64,000 nucleotides of DNA from the NCBI GenBank assembly GCA_041744755.1, contig JBGTKC010000087.1, positions 62,001-126,000 on the forward strand. Direction: 5' to 3'. The notes under the pieces are model-generated. The model was not told the DNA's origin. It worked only from the letters and a program-made list of their open reading frames with translations, and ran no database searches. Below, piece after piece: positions 42,226 through 51,458 of the stretch. This DNA comes from CALDTK01 sp041744755 (GTDB taxonomy: Bacteria > Bacteroidota > Bacteroidia > Chitinophagales > Saprospiraceae). The translations under genes were made by a program, and so were the position numbers. How positions within the stretch are numbered: position 1 is the first letter of the stretch; each line of letters starts with the position of its first letter.

Positions 42226-45200
42226 GTGAACGTCACTGCTCCACGAGAACCCACAGTCGAGTCCAACCCCTTGCGCGACAGTTTCGTGCTCACCGATATC
42301 GGGCGACAATACCTTGAGGTCGTGGCGTGGAGCCTCACCGCCGAAGCACCCCTTCCGGCGCGCTTGGCGCAGCTCGCCCAGCAGGTGAAGTCTTTCTTTA
42401 TCGACCTCACGGAGTCGGGTACGCAGAGCTTCTCCAACCACTTCGCGCGCCTCACTTACGTAGCGCAGACCGCCCGCCTCGACGCGCGCCTGAGCTACTA
42501 CCTCCACCAGTTCGACCGCGAGGCGTCGAAGGCCCTGCGCGGGGAGGTCACCCGCCTCAGCCCGGACGAGGCACTGCTGCTCGGTGCGCGCGCCTTGGTC
42601 GATGCCATCGTAGGCGTGACGAAACTCGACTGCCCCGACACCTTACTCGCGCTCCTCCCGGAGGGTTACGACGGATTCCGGCTGCAGGGCTACACGGTGA
42701 CCGAGTTCAAGCAGCAGATCCGTGCCCTCGTGGTCGAGGACCTGGAAGCTAAACAGGTGGTGCGCGTACGCTTGGTAGACAGTCCAGGACTGGATCACTA
42801 CGTCCACTACGCCCGGCCTGGCTACAACGAGCAGTTCGTCGGGCCGGCCGTAGCACTTCTTCGGCGCCATTTCACCTGGCCCGTGGAGGTCAACCTACTG
42901 GGGGTCGAGGTGGACGCGAGCGGCGAGCTGAACCCGCAGCACCTCGTGATCGACCCCGACTTCCTGGTCGACGTGACGGCGGTGGCGAAGTGCTTCGACG
43001 CGGAAGGCGCCGAGCCGGTCAAGTACCTGCTCGGCCGGGTGACGCCGTTCACGGGCTCCGTCGCGGTGCTCGCGGGAAACGTCGCGAACCACTTCCTCGA
43101 CAGCGCCCTCATGGGCGTGGGGCAGGACTTCCGCGAGAGTTTCCGCGAGACCTTCGCGGCCTACCCCCTGGAGTACGCGAAGCTCACCGACGACGAGGTC
43201 CGTAAATTGATGGAGGCGTGCGTGAATCACCACCGGGTGATCGGGGAGTCGGTAGCCAAGCATCTGCCGGACGAGAACATCGGCCGGGAGGATTGCGTCG
43301 TGGAACCGAGTTTCTACGCCGAGCGCTACGGCCTGCAAGGTCGACTCGACGCCTTCCGCCCGCCGACCGGCAAGCACGCGGACGCAGCCATCGTCGAGCT
43401 TAAGTCGGGGGGCATCTTCCGCCCGAACCAGCACCAGATCGTCCAGGAGCACTACGTCCAGACCTTGCTCTACGATCTGCTCGTCAAGGCGGTGTTCGGG
43501 GAGCGTACTAAGCCGCGCAACTACGTGCTCTACTCCCGCGACAAGGAGCAGCCCCTACGCTACGCTCCCATCAACAAGGCGCAGCAGTTCGAGGCCCTCA
43601 CGGTCCGCAACCAGATGATGGCCATCGAGCGGCTCATGGGGGAGGCGCGCCCGGGTGCCCCCTGTCCGCTGGACTGGCTGCGGCCGGACCGCTACCCGAA
43701 TGTGACAGGTTTCGTGCAGCGCGACCTCGCGGCCTTTCACGCCAAGTGGAGCACCCTCTCCGAACTGGAGCGCGACTATGCCCGCGCCTACGTCGGCTTC
43801 ATCGCTCGCGAACAACGCCTCGCTAAAGTGGGCGCCCACAGCAACGACCGCATCACGGGGCAGGCGTCGCTGTGGCGCGAGGATCTCGAGGTGAAGGTGG
43901 AGGGCTACGCGATCCTGCACGACCTCACCCTTGTGGCCGTGGCGCAGAAAGACAACTTCCCGGTACTGAGCTTCCGCCGCACGGTTTTGCCGGAAGGCCA
44001 AGCGGCCCTGACGAGCTTCCGCCGCGGCGATATCGTGGTGCTCTACCCCGGTGATGCGGCGAGGCGGGCGGTGCTACACCACCAAGTGTACAAAGGGACC
44101 ATCACGAAGCTCACGCCCGAGAGCGTGGACGTACGCCTGCGCGCCAGCCAGCCGGACCTCACGCGCTTCCAGCAACACGATCGCTTCAACGTCGAGCCGG
44201 ACCTGTTCGACAGCTCCTTCACGCGGCTGTACCACAACTTGGCGGAGTTCGCTTCCGCAAAACCGGAGGTCCGTCAGTTGGTCCTGGGCCTGCGTCCTCC
44301 GATCCAGCCGGGGAGTCAGCGGATCCGCAGGCCGGCACGGCTCACTAAGGAGCAGGCCGATATCTTCGAGGCCATCGTCAACGCTCGGGAGTACTACCTG
44401 CTGTGGGGTCCGCCCGGCACAGGCAAGACGAGCATGATGCTGCACCATTTGTGCGAACACTTCGTCAACTCTACCCGGGAGCGGATTCTCGTACTCGCGT
44501 TTACGAATCGCGCGGTCGACGAGATCTGTAGCGCCATCGAGCAGATCGGCGGCCCGATCACGAAGCAATACTTGCGTATCGGCTCGAGCTTCGGCTGCGC
44601 GGAAGCATATGGCCGACAGCTACTACAGGCTAGGATCGGACACCTGCAGACGCGGCAGCAAATCCGTGAGCTACTCGAGTCCCAGCGGATCGTGGTCGGG
44701 ACGGTTAGCTCGGTGACCGGCAAGGGGGAGGCGCTGTTCGACCTGCTGCAATTCGACCGCGTCATCATCGACGAGGCCTCGCAGCTTCTGGAGCCCTCGC
44801 TCGTCAGTCTCCTGGCCCGCTTCCCGCGGACGGTCCTCATCGGTGACCACTGCCAGCTACCGGCCGTCGTGACGCAGGCCGAGCAGCAGACCCTCGTCCA
44901 GGACGCTGGCCTGCGGGCGATCGGCCTCACGGATCTACGTAATTCGCTCTTCGAGCGACTCTACGCTCGCTGCCAAGCCAAAGGCTGGCACTGGGCCTGC
45001 GGGCAGCTCACGCGGCAGGGCCGGTCCCACGGCACCCTCGCGGCCTACATCAACTCCGCGTTTTACAAGGGGACCCTCCGGAACCTCGGCCAGTCGGCCC
45101 CGACAGCCGACTGGCAACTGCTCAGCAACGTGTGGGCAAAGCGGCCCGAAGACTGTTCGGTGCTGGAGCACCTCTACTGCGAGAAGAGCTACGTGTTTGT

Positions 45201-45684
45201 GGATACACCGGTTGATTTGTCCGATAAGGCCTTCCGGACCAACCTGCACGAGGCCAACGCCGTGGTCGATTGCATCCGCTCGCTCATCCGCCTGCAGGCC
45301 TGCGTGCCCACGACGCTCTACCCGCGGCAGCTCGGCGTCATTACGCCCTACCGCGCGCAGATCGCGAGGATCCGCCACGCCATTGCGACCTCCGATCTGC
45401 CGAGCGAGTGGACCGACGTCACGATCGATACCGTGGAGCGATACCAGGGCAGCACTTACGACTATATTTTGCTGAGCCTGTGCGCGAACCAAGGCTCGAC
45501 CGTGGCGCGCCTCAGCAGCGAGAACGCCGAGGGGATCGACCGTAAGCTCAACGTTGCCCTGACGCGCGCGCGCCACCGAGTGATTGGCTTCGGGAACGTG
45601 GAGCTGCTGCGGGCCTACAACCGGTCGTACTGTGCTTTTCTGGATCACTGCGAGGGTGAAGGGGGCGTGTGGAGTGGTTCTTGA
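42226..45684 (+). CDS. Dna2-like nuclease-helicase
   Basis: 1152 residues from a GTG. The N-terminal third contains a Cas4/RecB-type PD-(D/E)xK nuclease: ERYGLQGRLDAF (about 367-378), AAIVELKSGG (E-x-K), and HQIVQEHYVQTLLYDLL. The C-terminal half is a DNA2/NAM7-type SF1 helicase: Walker A GPPGTGKTSM (about 726-735), Walker B VIIDEASQLLEP, GDHCQLPAV, GVITPYRAQI and ERYQGSTYDYILLS. I see no CxnC Fe-S cluster set like that in Cas4/Dna2. Probable role: DNA end processing or replication repair; an antiviral role is possible but has no local support. Confidence 0.82.
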   Translation: MNVTAPREPTVESNPLRDSFVLTDIGRQYLEVVAWSLTAEAPLPARLAQLAQQVKSFFIDLTESGTQSFSNHFARLTYVAQTARLDARLSYYLHQFDREASKALRGEVTRLSPDEALLLGARALVDAIVGVTKLDCPDTLLALLPEGYDGFRLQGYTVTEFKQQIRALVVEDLEAKQVVRVRLVDSPGLDHYVHYARPGYNEQFVGPAVALLRRHFTWPVEVNLLGVEVDASGELNPQHLVIDPDFLVDVTAVAKCFDAEGAEPVKYLLGRVTPFTGSVAVLAGNVANHFLDSALMGVGQDFRESFRETFAAYPLEYAKLTDDEVRKLMEACVNHHRVIGESVAKHLPDENIGREDCVVEPSFYAERYGLQGRLDAFRPPTGKHADAAIVELKSGGIFRPNQHQIVQEHYVQTLLYDLLVKAVFGERTKPRNYVLYSRDKEQPLRYAPINKAQQFEALTVRNQMMAIERLMGEARPGAPCPLDWLRPDRYPNVTGFVQRDLAAFHAKWSTLSELERDYARAYVGFIAREQRLAKVGAHSNDRITGQASLWREDLEVKVEGYAILHDLTLVAVAQKDNFPVLSFRRTVLPEGQAALTSFRRGDIVVLYPGDAARRAVLHHQVYKGTITKLTPESVDVRLRASQPDLTRFQQHDRFNVEPDLFDSSFTRLYHNLAEFASAKPEVRQLVLGLRPPIQPGSQRIRRPARLTKEQADIFEAIVNAREYYLLWGPPGTGKTSMMLHHLCEHFVNSTRERILVLAFTNRAVDEICSAIEQIGGPITKQYLRIGSSFGCAEAYGRQLLQARIGHLQTRQQIRELLESQRIVVGTVSSVTGKGEALFDLLQFDRVIIDEASQLLEPSLVSLLARFPRTVLIGDHCQLPAVVTQAEQQTLVQDAGLRAIGLTDLRNSLFERLYARCQAKGWHWACGQLTRQGRSHGTLAAYINSAFYKGTLRNLGQSAPTADWQLLSNVWAKRPEDCSVLEHLYCEKSYVFVDTPVDLSDKAFRTNLHEANAVVDCIRSLIRLQACVPTTLYPRQLGVITPYRAQIARIRHAIATSDLPSEWTDVTIDTVERYQGSTYDYILLSLCANQGSTVARLSSENAEGIDRKLNVALTRARHRVIGFGNVELLRAYNRSYCAFLDHCEGEGGVWSGS
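43984..43998 (+). repeat. T4-GNAA mini-hairpin element, strict
   Basis: Stem GCC/GGC, loop GGAA. In the helicase gene (VLPEG). Confidence 0.85.
44250..44263 (-). repeat. T4-GNAA element, two-bp stem
   Basis: GTTTT-GC-GGAA-GC. In the helicase gene (ASAKP). Confidence 0.5.
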
Positions 45685-45776
45685 GGACGTTTTGCGGGCC
45701 GCCGCGATGTTCACATCTCTTTGCGCCGATTTCGGGAATTGACCCAGGCGCCAGCAGCCTCGCGCAGCAAGTGCTT

Positions 45777-46550
45777 TTAGGCCTCCACGACTTGCTTGCC
45801 CAAAAATTCCTCCGCCAGACTCAGGAAGTTCATTGCCCCCTTACTCCCAGCGTCGTATAGGATTACCGGGACGTGGAGGTTGGGCGCCTCCCCGATCTTG
45901 GAGTTGCGGTGGATGATCGTCTCGAAGACCTTGCTGCCGAAGTGCGTCTGGACCTCTTCCACGACGATGCGCGCGAGGCGTAGGCGCCGGTCGAACATCG
46001 ACAGCAAGATCCCCTCGATCTCGAGCTTCGGGTTGAGCTTCTGCTTGACGACACGTATCGTGTTCTGCAGTTTGCCGAGGCCCTCGAGGGAGAACACCTC
46101 GCACTGGACCGGGATGAGCACCGTGTCCGCGGCGGTGAGGGCGTTGATGGTCACGAGTCCGAGTGAGGGCAGGCAGTCGATGAAGATGAAGTCGTAATCG
46201 TCGCGGACGGCCTCGACCACCTCGCGCAGTAAGAACTCACGACCAATGCGCGAGACCAACTCAACCTCGGCGCCGACGAGGTCAATGGAGCTAGGCATCA
46301 GCCAGAGGTTGGGCGTACCGGTCTTCACGATCGCGGCCTTCGGCTCGACGTCACCGATGAGGCAGTCGTAGAGCCCGTGGGTGAAGCGGTCCGGCGTGAC
46401 CCCGACGCCGGAGGTGGTGTTGGCCTGCGGGTCGGCGTCGATGAGGAGGACGCGGTGCTCGAGCACCGCGATGCAGGCCCCGAGGTTGATCGCGGTGGTC
46501 GTCTTCCCGACACCGCCTTTCTGATTGGCGAGTGCGATGACCTTGCCCAT
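45777..46550 (-). CDS. ParA/Soj-family ATPase without adjacent ParB
   Basis: 257 residues from the ATG at 46550 (MGKVIALANQ). Deviant Walker A KGGVGKTTT, switch I DADPQANTTSGVG, and DCLPSLGLVTINAL (Walker B region). This is the full chromosomal Soj type. The usual downstream parB is absent: the gene runs into the convergent helicase end. It may segregate the chromosome with a ParB encoded elsewhere. Confidence 0.9.
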   Translation of the reverse strand: MGKVIALANQKGGVGKTTTAINLGACIAVLEHRVLLIDADPQANTTSGVGVTPDRFTHGLYDCLIGDVEPKAAIVKTGTPNLWLMPSSIDLVGAEVELVSRIGREFLLREVVEAVRDDYDFIFIDCLPSLGLVTINALTAADTVLIPVQCEVFSLEGLGKLQNTIRVVKQKLNPKLEIEGILLSMFDRRLRLARIVVEEVQTHFGSKVFETIIHRNSKIGEAPNLHVPVILYDAGSKGAMNFLSLAEEFLGKQVVEA

Positions 46551-46656
46551 GAAGTTTGTGCTACCCGGCCGCCGACGTGCGACCGCGCCAAAGGTAGGGG
46601 TCGCCCGTTTTGTGGCCGCGCCCGACCTTTTCAACGGCGCGACTGTTGGTGCCGAC

Positions 46657-47211
46657 ATGATCGCCGTCATTCAAGGGAGCAACCGCCGCGACAACTCCAC
46701 CCTGCCGTTCGCCCGCCTCATCACCGAGATCATCGCCGACGCCGGCGAGGCCTCTACCCTCATCGACCTCGAGTACCTCCCGGGGGAGATCCTCCACGCC
46801 GACATGTACGCCTCGGACGTGGACAACGTCTACCTCGAGGCCGCGGAGGAGACTCTAAAGCAGAGCGCTAAGTGGGTCTTCGTCTTCCCGGAGTACAACG
46901 GGTCGTTCCCGGGTGCGCTAAAGCTCTTCATCGACGCGCTCAGCGTCCGCGACTACCAGGGCATCTTTTCCGGGAAGACCGCGGCCCTCGTGGGAACCGC
47001 GAGCGGTCGGTCGGGCAACATCCGCGGCCTTGATCACTTCACTGCGGTCCTGCAGCACATGGGCACGAACGTGATCCCGGGGAGTCTACCGATCTCGATG
47101 ATCGATGGATTATTGGGTGGCGATCCTAGCGCCGTGACCGACGCGGCAACCGTCAAGACACTCACCGCTTACGTGCACCGGCTGATGGACTTACAAGCGG
47201 TAGTGGCGTAA
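46657..47211 (+). CDS. NADPH-dependent FMN reductase-family protein
   Basis: 184 residues, flavodoxin-like fold. QGSNRRDNST (phosphate loop of FMN, about residues 5-14), VFPEYNGSFPGALKLFIDAL, then GTASGRSGN. Reduces flavins, quinones or azo/chromate compounds with NAD(P)H; substrate not determinable. It is divergent from parA and converges with lolD (15 bases). Confidence 0.9.
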   Translation: MIAVIQGSNRRDNSTLPFARLITEIIADAGEASTLIDLEYLPGEILHADMYASDVDNVYLEAAEETLKQSAKWVFVFPEYNGSFPGALKLFIDALSVRDYQGIFSGKTAALVGTASGRSGNIRGLDHFTAVLQHMGTNVIPGSLPISMIDGLLGGDPSAVTDAATVKTLTAYVHRLMDLQAVVA

Positions 47212-47226
47212 GCGAGCGTGACGTCA

Positions 47227-47907
47227 TCACTGCCTCAAGACGGGCGGTCGCGCGTCCTCGCGAAGCACCCCGTCGCGCATCGTCCCTATCCTATCGGAGA
47301 GCTGGGCCAATTCGAGGTTGTGGGTCACGATGATGACTGTCTGTCCGAAGTCATCGCGCAACTGGCGGAGGAGCCGGTGGAGGTCTTCGGCGTTCTCGTG
47401 GTCGAGGTTGCCGGTCGGCTCGTCGGCAAAGATTACCGCGGGCCGGTTGACGAGTGCCCGCGCCACGGCCACGCGCTGCTGCTCGCCTCCCGAGAGCTCG
47501 CGCGGGCGGTGCTTGAGGCGAGCGGCAAGTCCGAGGTAGTCGAGCCACTTGAAGGCTTCCCGCTCGGCGGCGGCGGGGTCCTTGCCGGCGATATAGGCAG
47601 CCATCGCAGCGTTTTCGAGTGCCGTGAACTCTGGTAGCAAGTGGTGGAACTGAAAGACGAAGCCGAGTTTACCGTTGCGGAACTCGCCCAGCTGTTTTGG
47701 CGAAAGCCCGAAAGGGTCCACGCCGTCGATGGCGAGCGTGCCGGCGTCAGGCCGGTCGAGTGTGCCCAAAATGTGGAGTAGCGTACTCTTCCCGGCGCCG
47801 CTCGCCCCGACGATCGCCATCATCTCCCCGTGGCCGACGCTAAGGTCGAGCCCCTGGAGTACCCGTAAACCTTGGTACGCCTTGGTGATGTTTCGGGCCT
47901 CGATCAT
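47227..47907 (-). CDS. Lipoprotein-releasing ABC ATPase, LolD type
   Basis: 226 residues. Walker A GASGAGKST, the FVFQFHHLLPEFTALEN stretch that is characteristic of LolD, signature LSGGEQQRVAVARAL, Walker B VIFADEPTGNLD, switch VTHNLELA. Would power LolC/E in sorting lipoproteins to the outer membrane, of which this window encodes several. No permease is adjacent. A TACTTTGC box lies 4 bases upstream. One strict mini-hairpin encodes LSPKQ. Confidence 0.88.
   Translation of the reverse strand: MIEARNITKAYQGLRVLQGLDLSVGHGEMMAIVGASGAGKSTLLHILGTLDRPDAGTLAIDGVDPFGLSPKQLGEFRNGKLGFVFQFHHLLPEFTALENAAMAAYIAGKDPAAAEREAFKWLDYLGLAARLKHRPRELSGGEQQRVAVARALVNRPAVIFADEPTGNLDHENAEDLHRLLRQLRDDFGQTVIIVTHNLELAQLSDRIGTMRDGVLREDARPPVLRQ
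47694..47708 (+). repeat. T4-GNAA mini-hairpin element, strict
   Basis: Stem GGC/GCC, loop GAAA. In the LolD gene (LSPKQ). Confidence 0.85.
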
Positions 47908-47911
47908 GGCC

Positions 47912-47919
47912 GCAAAGTA
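47912..47919 (-). promoter_or_regulatory. Putative -7 box of the LolD gene (TACTTTGC)
   Basis: Ends 4 bases before the ATG at 47907; the divergent aspartokinase box (47935-47942) lies 15 bases away. Confidence 0.5.
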
Positions 47920-47934
47920 GCTTCCGCCAGACCG

Positions 47935-47942
47935 TACCTTCG
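47935..47942 (+). promoter_or_regulatory. Putative -7 box of the aspartokinase gene (TACCTTCG)
   Basis: Ends 23 bases before the ATG at 47966. Confidence 0.4.
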
Positions 47943-47965
47943 GCCGCTCAAAAAACGATCGCGCG

Positions 47966-49267
47966 ATGGCCCAGGGGATTCAGGTGTATAAGTTCGGCGG
48001 CGCCAGCGTGAAGAGTGCCGACGGTATCCGCAACGTCGGCCAGATCGTCGAGAAGTACGGACACCCGCCCCTGGTGATCATCGTATCGGCGATCGGGAAG
48101 ACGACCGACGCGCTCGAGGGCGTGATCGAGGCTTTCGCCAAAACCGAGTACGCCGTGGCCAAGGAGCGTTTCGACGCCATCAAGCTCACGCACTTCACCT
48201 TAAGCCAGGAGCTTGGTGGGAGCGAGGAGAGCTTGTCGCGACTGAACGATGCCTTCGTGGAGGTCGACTGGATCCTCGAGGGCGAGTACGACCAGAAGTA
48301 CGACTACGTATACGACCAGATCGTGAGCATCGGTGAGGTGGCCTCGAGCATCGTGCTGGCGGGCTACCTCACCACCCTCGGGCTCCCCGTGACGTGGATG
48401 GACGCCCGCGGGATCATCCGCACCGACGACCTCTACCGCGAGTCCTGGGTAGACTGGGCGATTACCGAGCAGAACATCACGCAGCAGGTCGCCCCCGTGC
48501 TGGTGGCCGGTGGGATCGTCGTGACGCAGGGCTTCATCGGCTCGACGGCCGACAACGAGACGACGACGCTGGGGCGCGAAGGGTCGGACTACTCGGCGGC
48601 GATCTTCAGCTACTGTCTCGGGGCGCAGTCGATGAGCATCTGGAAAGACGTACCGGGCGTCCTGACGGCCGACCCACGGATCTTCAAGAACGTCACGAAG
48701 CTCGACCACCTGAGCTACCGCGAGGCGATCGAGATGACGTACTACGGTGCCAAAGTCATCCACCCAAAGACGATCAAGCCGCTTCAGAACAAGAACATTC
48801 CGCTGTTCGTGAAGAGCTTCGTCGACCCCACCGCCGCCGGGACCCGCGTGGACGCCGATGCGCCGCTGGCCTACCCGCCGATCATCACCGTCGAGCACGA
48901 CCAGGCCTTGGTGCAGATCCAGACCCGGGACTTCAGTTTCGTGGCCGAGCACCACCTGAAGGACCTCTTCAACCTCATCGCCGACCACCGCCTACAGGTC
49001 AACTTGATGCAGAATACCGCGATCTCGTTCGCGATCTCGGTCAACGACATCGACGACCGGGTAGACCGCTTTGCGGAAGCGATCCAGAAGGACTTCTCGA
49101 CCGAGATTTTGCGAGGGCTGGAGCTATACACCATGAGGCATGCGGACAACTACGTCATCCAGGAGCAGCGACGCGGGCGGCTGGTCTTGATGGACGAGCG
49201 CGCGGGCAATACCGTGCAGATGGTGATGAGCACGGCGCCGATACCGAGTCGGAAGGAAACGCTCTAA
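47966..49267 (+). CDS. Aspartate kinase
   Basis: 433 residues, monofunctional. VYKFGGASVKSADGI (about 5-19), ITQGFIGS-like VVTQGFIGSTADNETTTLGREGSDYSAAI, DPRIFKNVTKLDHLSYREA, then two ACT domains at the C-terminus for feedback control (about 300-430). First step of the Lys/Thr/Met/diaminopimelate pathway. No homoserine dehydrogenase is fused. One strict mini-hairpin encodes AFAKT. Confidence 0.93.
   Translation: MAQGIQVYKFGGASVKSADGIRNVGQIVEKYGHPPLVIIVSAIGKTTDALEGVIEAFAKTEYAVAKERFDAIKLTHFTLSQELGGSEESLSRLNDAFVEVDWILEGEYDQKYDYVYDQIVSIGEVASSIVLAGYLTTLGLPVTWMDARGIIRTDDLYRESWVDWAITEQNITQQVAPVLVAGGIVVTQGFIGSTADNETTTLGREGSDYSAAIFSYCLGAQSMSIWKDVPGVLTADPRIFKNVTKLDHLSYREAIEMTYYGAKVIHPKTIKPLQNKNIPLFVKSFVDPTAAGTRVDADAPLAYPPIITVEHDQALVQIQTRDFSFVAEHHLKDLFNLIADHRLQVNLMQNTAISFAISVNDIDDRVDRFAEAIQKDFSTEILRGLELYTMRHADNYVIQEQRRGRLVLMDERAGNTVQMVMSTAPIPSRKETL
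48130..48144 (-). repeat. T4-GNAA mini-hairpin element, strict
   Basis: Stem GGC/GCC, loop GAAA. In the aspartokinase gene (AFAKT). Confidence 0.85.
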
Positions 49268-49294
49268 CGGCGGGCGCGTTTTTACCCCCAGTCC

Positions 49295-50350
49295 TCACCC
49301 CAATTCGACCTTTCCCGCACCCTCCACCATCACACCAATCGCCTTTAAGCGCAGCCCCCGCTCAAGGCCGATAGCCTCAACCTCTGCGGCGCTCCCAGGC
49401 GCCACTGCCACCAACAGCCCCCCACTCGTCTGCGGATCGGCCAGCAAGTACCGCTGCTCTTCAGTCATTTGCCCGATCTTGTCGCCATAGCTGCGCAAAT
49501 TCCGCTTTGTCCCACCCGGAATCGCCCCGGCACGCAGGTAGTCGACGATTGCAGAATCATGCAACATCGGCACGCTCCCGAAGTCGAGTTTTGCCGAAAG
49601 GCCACTCGCGTCACACATCTCGCTTAGGTGACCGAGCAGGCCGAAGCCCGTGACATCCGTCATCGCGTGCACCCCCTCCACCGCGGCGAAGTCCATACCG
49701 ATCTTGTTGAGCTGCGTCATGCTGTCGGGACCGAGCTGGGCGTGTTCCCCCCTGAGGATGCCCTGCTTCTGGGCCGTCGAAAGTATGCCTACCCCTAGCC
49801 CCTTCGTGAGGTAAAGCACGTCCCCGGCCCGCGCCCCGCCATTGCGCTTCAATTGATCCTCGCGCACCCGCCCATTGACCGCCAGCCCGAAGATCGGCTC
49901 CGGACTATCGATCGAGTGACCGCCCGCCAGCGGGATACCCGCCGCCTCGCAGGTCGCCCGCGCGCCCGCGATCACCTGGCCCGCCACGGCAGCCGGCAAT
50001 TTGTCAATCGGCCAGCCCAGAATCGCGATGGCCAGCAGTGGACTCCCGCCCATGGCGTACACGTCACTGATCGCATTCGTCGCCGCGATCTGCCCGAAGG
50101 TGAAGGCGTCGTCGACGATTGGCATGAAGAAATCGGTCGTCGAGATCAGGGCCGTCCCGTCGCCGAGGCTCAAGACTGCGGCGTCATCTCGCTCGGCATT
50201 GCCGACCAAGAGCCCCGGGAAAGCGGTCGGGACCGTTCCGCTCGCGCCGATGATTTCGGACAGGACGTCCGGGGCGATTTTGCACCCGCAGCCCGCGCCG
50301 TGGGAGTATTGGGTGAGGCGAATGGCGTCGGGGGCTTGGGCGTCGGTCAT
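49295..50350 (-). CDS. selD: Selenophosphate synthase (selenide, water dikinase)
   Basis: 351 residues from the ATG at 50350. N-terminal GAGCGCKIAPDVL carries Cys rather than selenocysteine at the catalytic place, with the conserved Lys. DDAAVLSLGDGTALISTTDFF and ATNAISDVYAMGGSPLLAIAIL are SelD hallmarks. Makes selenophosphate from selenide and ATP. The gene just upstream is mnmH, so the selenium is probably used for tRNA 2-selenouridine. A TACTTTTG box lies 5 bases before the ATG. Confidence 0.95.
   Translation of the reverse strand: MTDAQAPDAIRLTQYSHGAGCGCKIAPDVLSEIIGASGTVPTAFPGLLVGNAERDDAAVLSLGDGTALISTTDFFMPIVDDAFTFGQIAATNAISDVYAMGGSPLLAIAILGWPIDKLPAAVAGQVIAGARATCEAAGIPLAGGHSIDSPEPIFGLAVNGRVREDQLKRNGGARAGDVLYLTKGLGVGILSTAQKQGILRGEHAQLGPDSMTQLNKIGMDFAAVEGVHAMTDVTGFGLLGHLSEMCDASGLSAKLDFGSVPMLHDSAIVDYLRAGAIPGGTKRNLRSYGDKIGQMTEEQRYLLADPQTSGGLLVAVAPGSAAEVEAIGLERGLRLKAIGVMVEGAGKVELG
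49588..49602 (+). repeat. T4-GNAA mini-hairpin element, strict
   Basis: Stem GCC/GGC, loop GAAA. In selD (LSAKL). Confidence 0.85.
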
Positions 50351-50355
50351 GGGCA

Positions 50356-50363
50356 CAAAAGTA
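50356..50363 (-). promoter_or_regulatory. Putative -7 box of selD (TACTTTTG)
   Basis: Ends 5 bases before the ATG at 50350. It suggests selD has its own promoter, although mnmH is only 37 bases upstream. Confidence 0.5.
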
Positions 50364-50387
50364 GATGTCCTACCTCCGCGTACCGCG

Positions 50388-51458
50388 TCACTCCCTCCCC
50401 CACTCCGCGCCCAGCGCCCCGAGCGCGCCAAACCTCACCTCCCGCCGCACCACGCCCTCCGGCAACTGCCGCGATGAATAGTGCGCGTAAGCCTTGTCGT
50501 AATACCCCAGTGCTATCTCCGCGGCCGTTCTCAGATCGCCTGCGTCCACAGCTGTGATGGCCCGCTGCGCCCCTTCTAACCCGAGCCGCTTCCGCAAATG
50601 GTGAAAAGTGTCCGCGAGTTGTGCGCGCGGGTAGCGACCGTACTGCGCAACAATATGGTCGAGCCGATCCTCCGTGGGTACGACAATCTCGTAGCGCTTT
50701 GCCGCGGCGAGGGCGTCCACGAGGTGGCTCGGGAGAAAGACTTTCCCGACGTTGCGACTTTCGTTCTCTACCCACACAGGTCGACTTTCGTCAAAACCGG
50801 ACAGGGTTGCGAAGATTAGGTTCTCCGCCTGCTCAGTACTCGGCTGTACGTCCCCGGGCGAGAGCCCGAAGGCCGAACCTTTATGGTTTGCTATGCCCTC
50901 GAGGTCCAGCACCTGCGCACCGGCTCTCGCCAAGGCGTGCAACAGCACCGTCTTACCCGATCCCGTCGACCCGTCCACGACCCTAAAGTCATACGCCAGG
51001 TCGTCGAAGCTTTCACGTACGAAGTGGCGATAGGCCTTGTAGCCACCCTTCAAGCGGTAGACTTCGAAACCCGCGGTGTCCAGTAGCCAGGCCACCGAGC
51101 TCGACCGGGAGCCGCCGCGCCAGCAGTAGACTCCGATGGCGGGTTTTGGCGAAAGCCCTCCTCCACCGGCGCCTTCGCCGCCGCTTGAGAAATCTGCGCT
51201 ACTCAGCGTGGTCGCTCCTTCGACGATCGCCCGCATCTTCGGTCCGACGATGTCGAGCCCGCTCAAGAGTGCCTCCCGCGGGTTGACCTGCTTGTAGAGC
51301 GTCCCGACGGTGGCCCGCTCGGCGTCCGTGAAGAGCGGCAAGGACCTTGCACCGATGAGGTGCCCGAAGCCGAACTCTCCCGGGGAGCGCGTGTCTAGTA
51401 TCACCAGGCCCGCGCGCTGTCGTCCGAGTAGCTCCGCGACTGCTATTTCGTGTATCAC
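50388..51458 (-). CDS. mnmH: tRNA 2-selenouridine synthase
   Basis: 356 residues. N-terminal rhodanese domain (LDTRSPGEFGFGHLIGARSLPLF, active Cys in VYCWRGGSRSSSVA near residue 113) and C-terminal P-loop domain (DGSTGSGKTVLLHAL). Replaces 2-thiouridine sulfur at the tRNA wobble position with selenium from SelD. Its ATG overlaps the glpK stop by 4 bases and selD follows by 37. Two mini-hairpin elements, one of the GAC/GTC type. Confidence 0.94.
   Translation of the reverse strand: MIHEIAVAELLGRQRAGLVILDTRSPGEFGFGHLIGARSLPLFTDAERATVGTLYKQVNPREALLSGLDIVGPKMRAIVEGATTLSSADFSSGGEGAGGGGLSPKPAIGVYCWRGGSRSSSVAWLLDTAGFEVYRLKGGYKAYRHFVRESFDDLAYDFRVVDGSTGSGKTVLLHALARAGAQVLDLEGIANHKGSAFGLSPGDVQPSTEQAENLIFATLSGFDESRPVWVENESRNVGKVFLPSHLVDALAAAKRYEIVVPTEDRLDHIVAQYGRYPRAQLADTFHHLRKRLGLEGAQRAITAVDAGDLRTAAEIALGYYDKAYAHYSSRQLPEGVVRREVRFGALGALGAEWGRE
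50783..50797 (-). repeat. T4-GNAA mini-hairpin element, strict
   Basis: Stem GAC/GTC, loop GAAA; compensated pair. In mnmH (FDES). Confidence 0.85.
51143..51157 (+). repeat. T4-GNAA mini-hairpin element, strict
   Basis: Stem GGC/GCC, loop GAAA. In mnmH (LSPKP). Confidence 0.85.

Noticed and set aside
42226..47211. Helicase, ParA and flavin reductase as a new defence system
   Set aside because: Strands and spacing do not form an operon, and no other defence genes or mobile features lie nearby.
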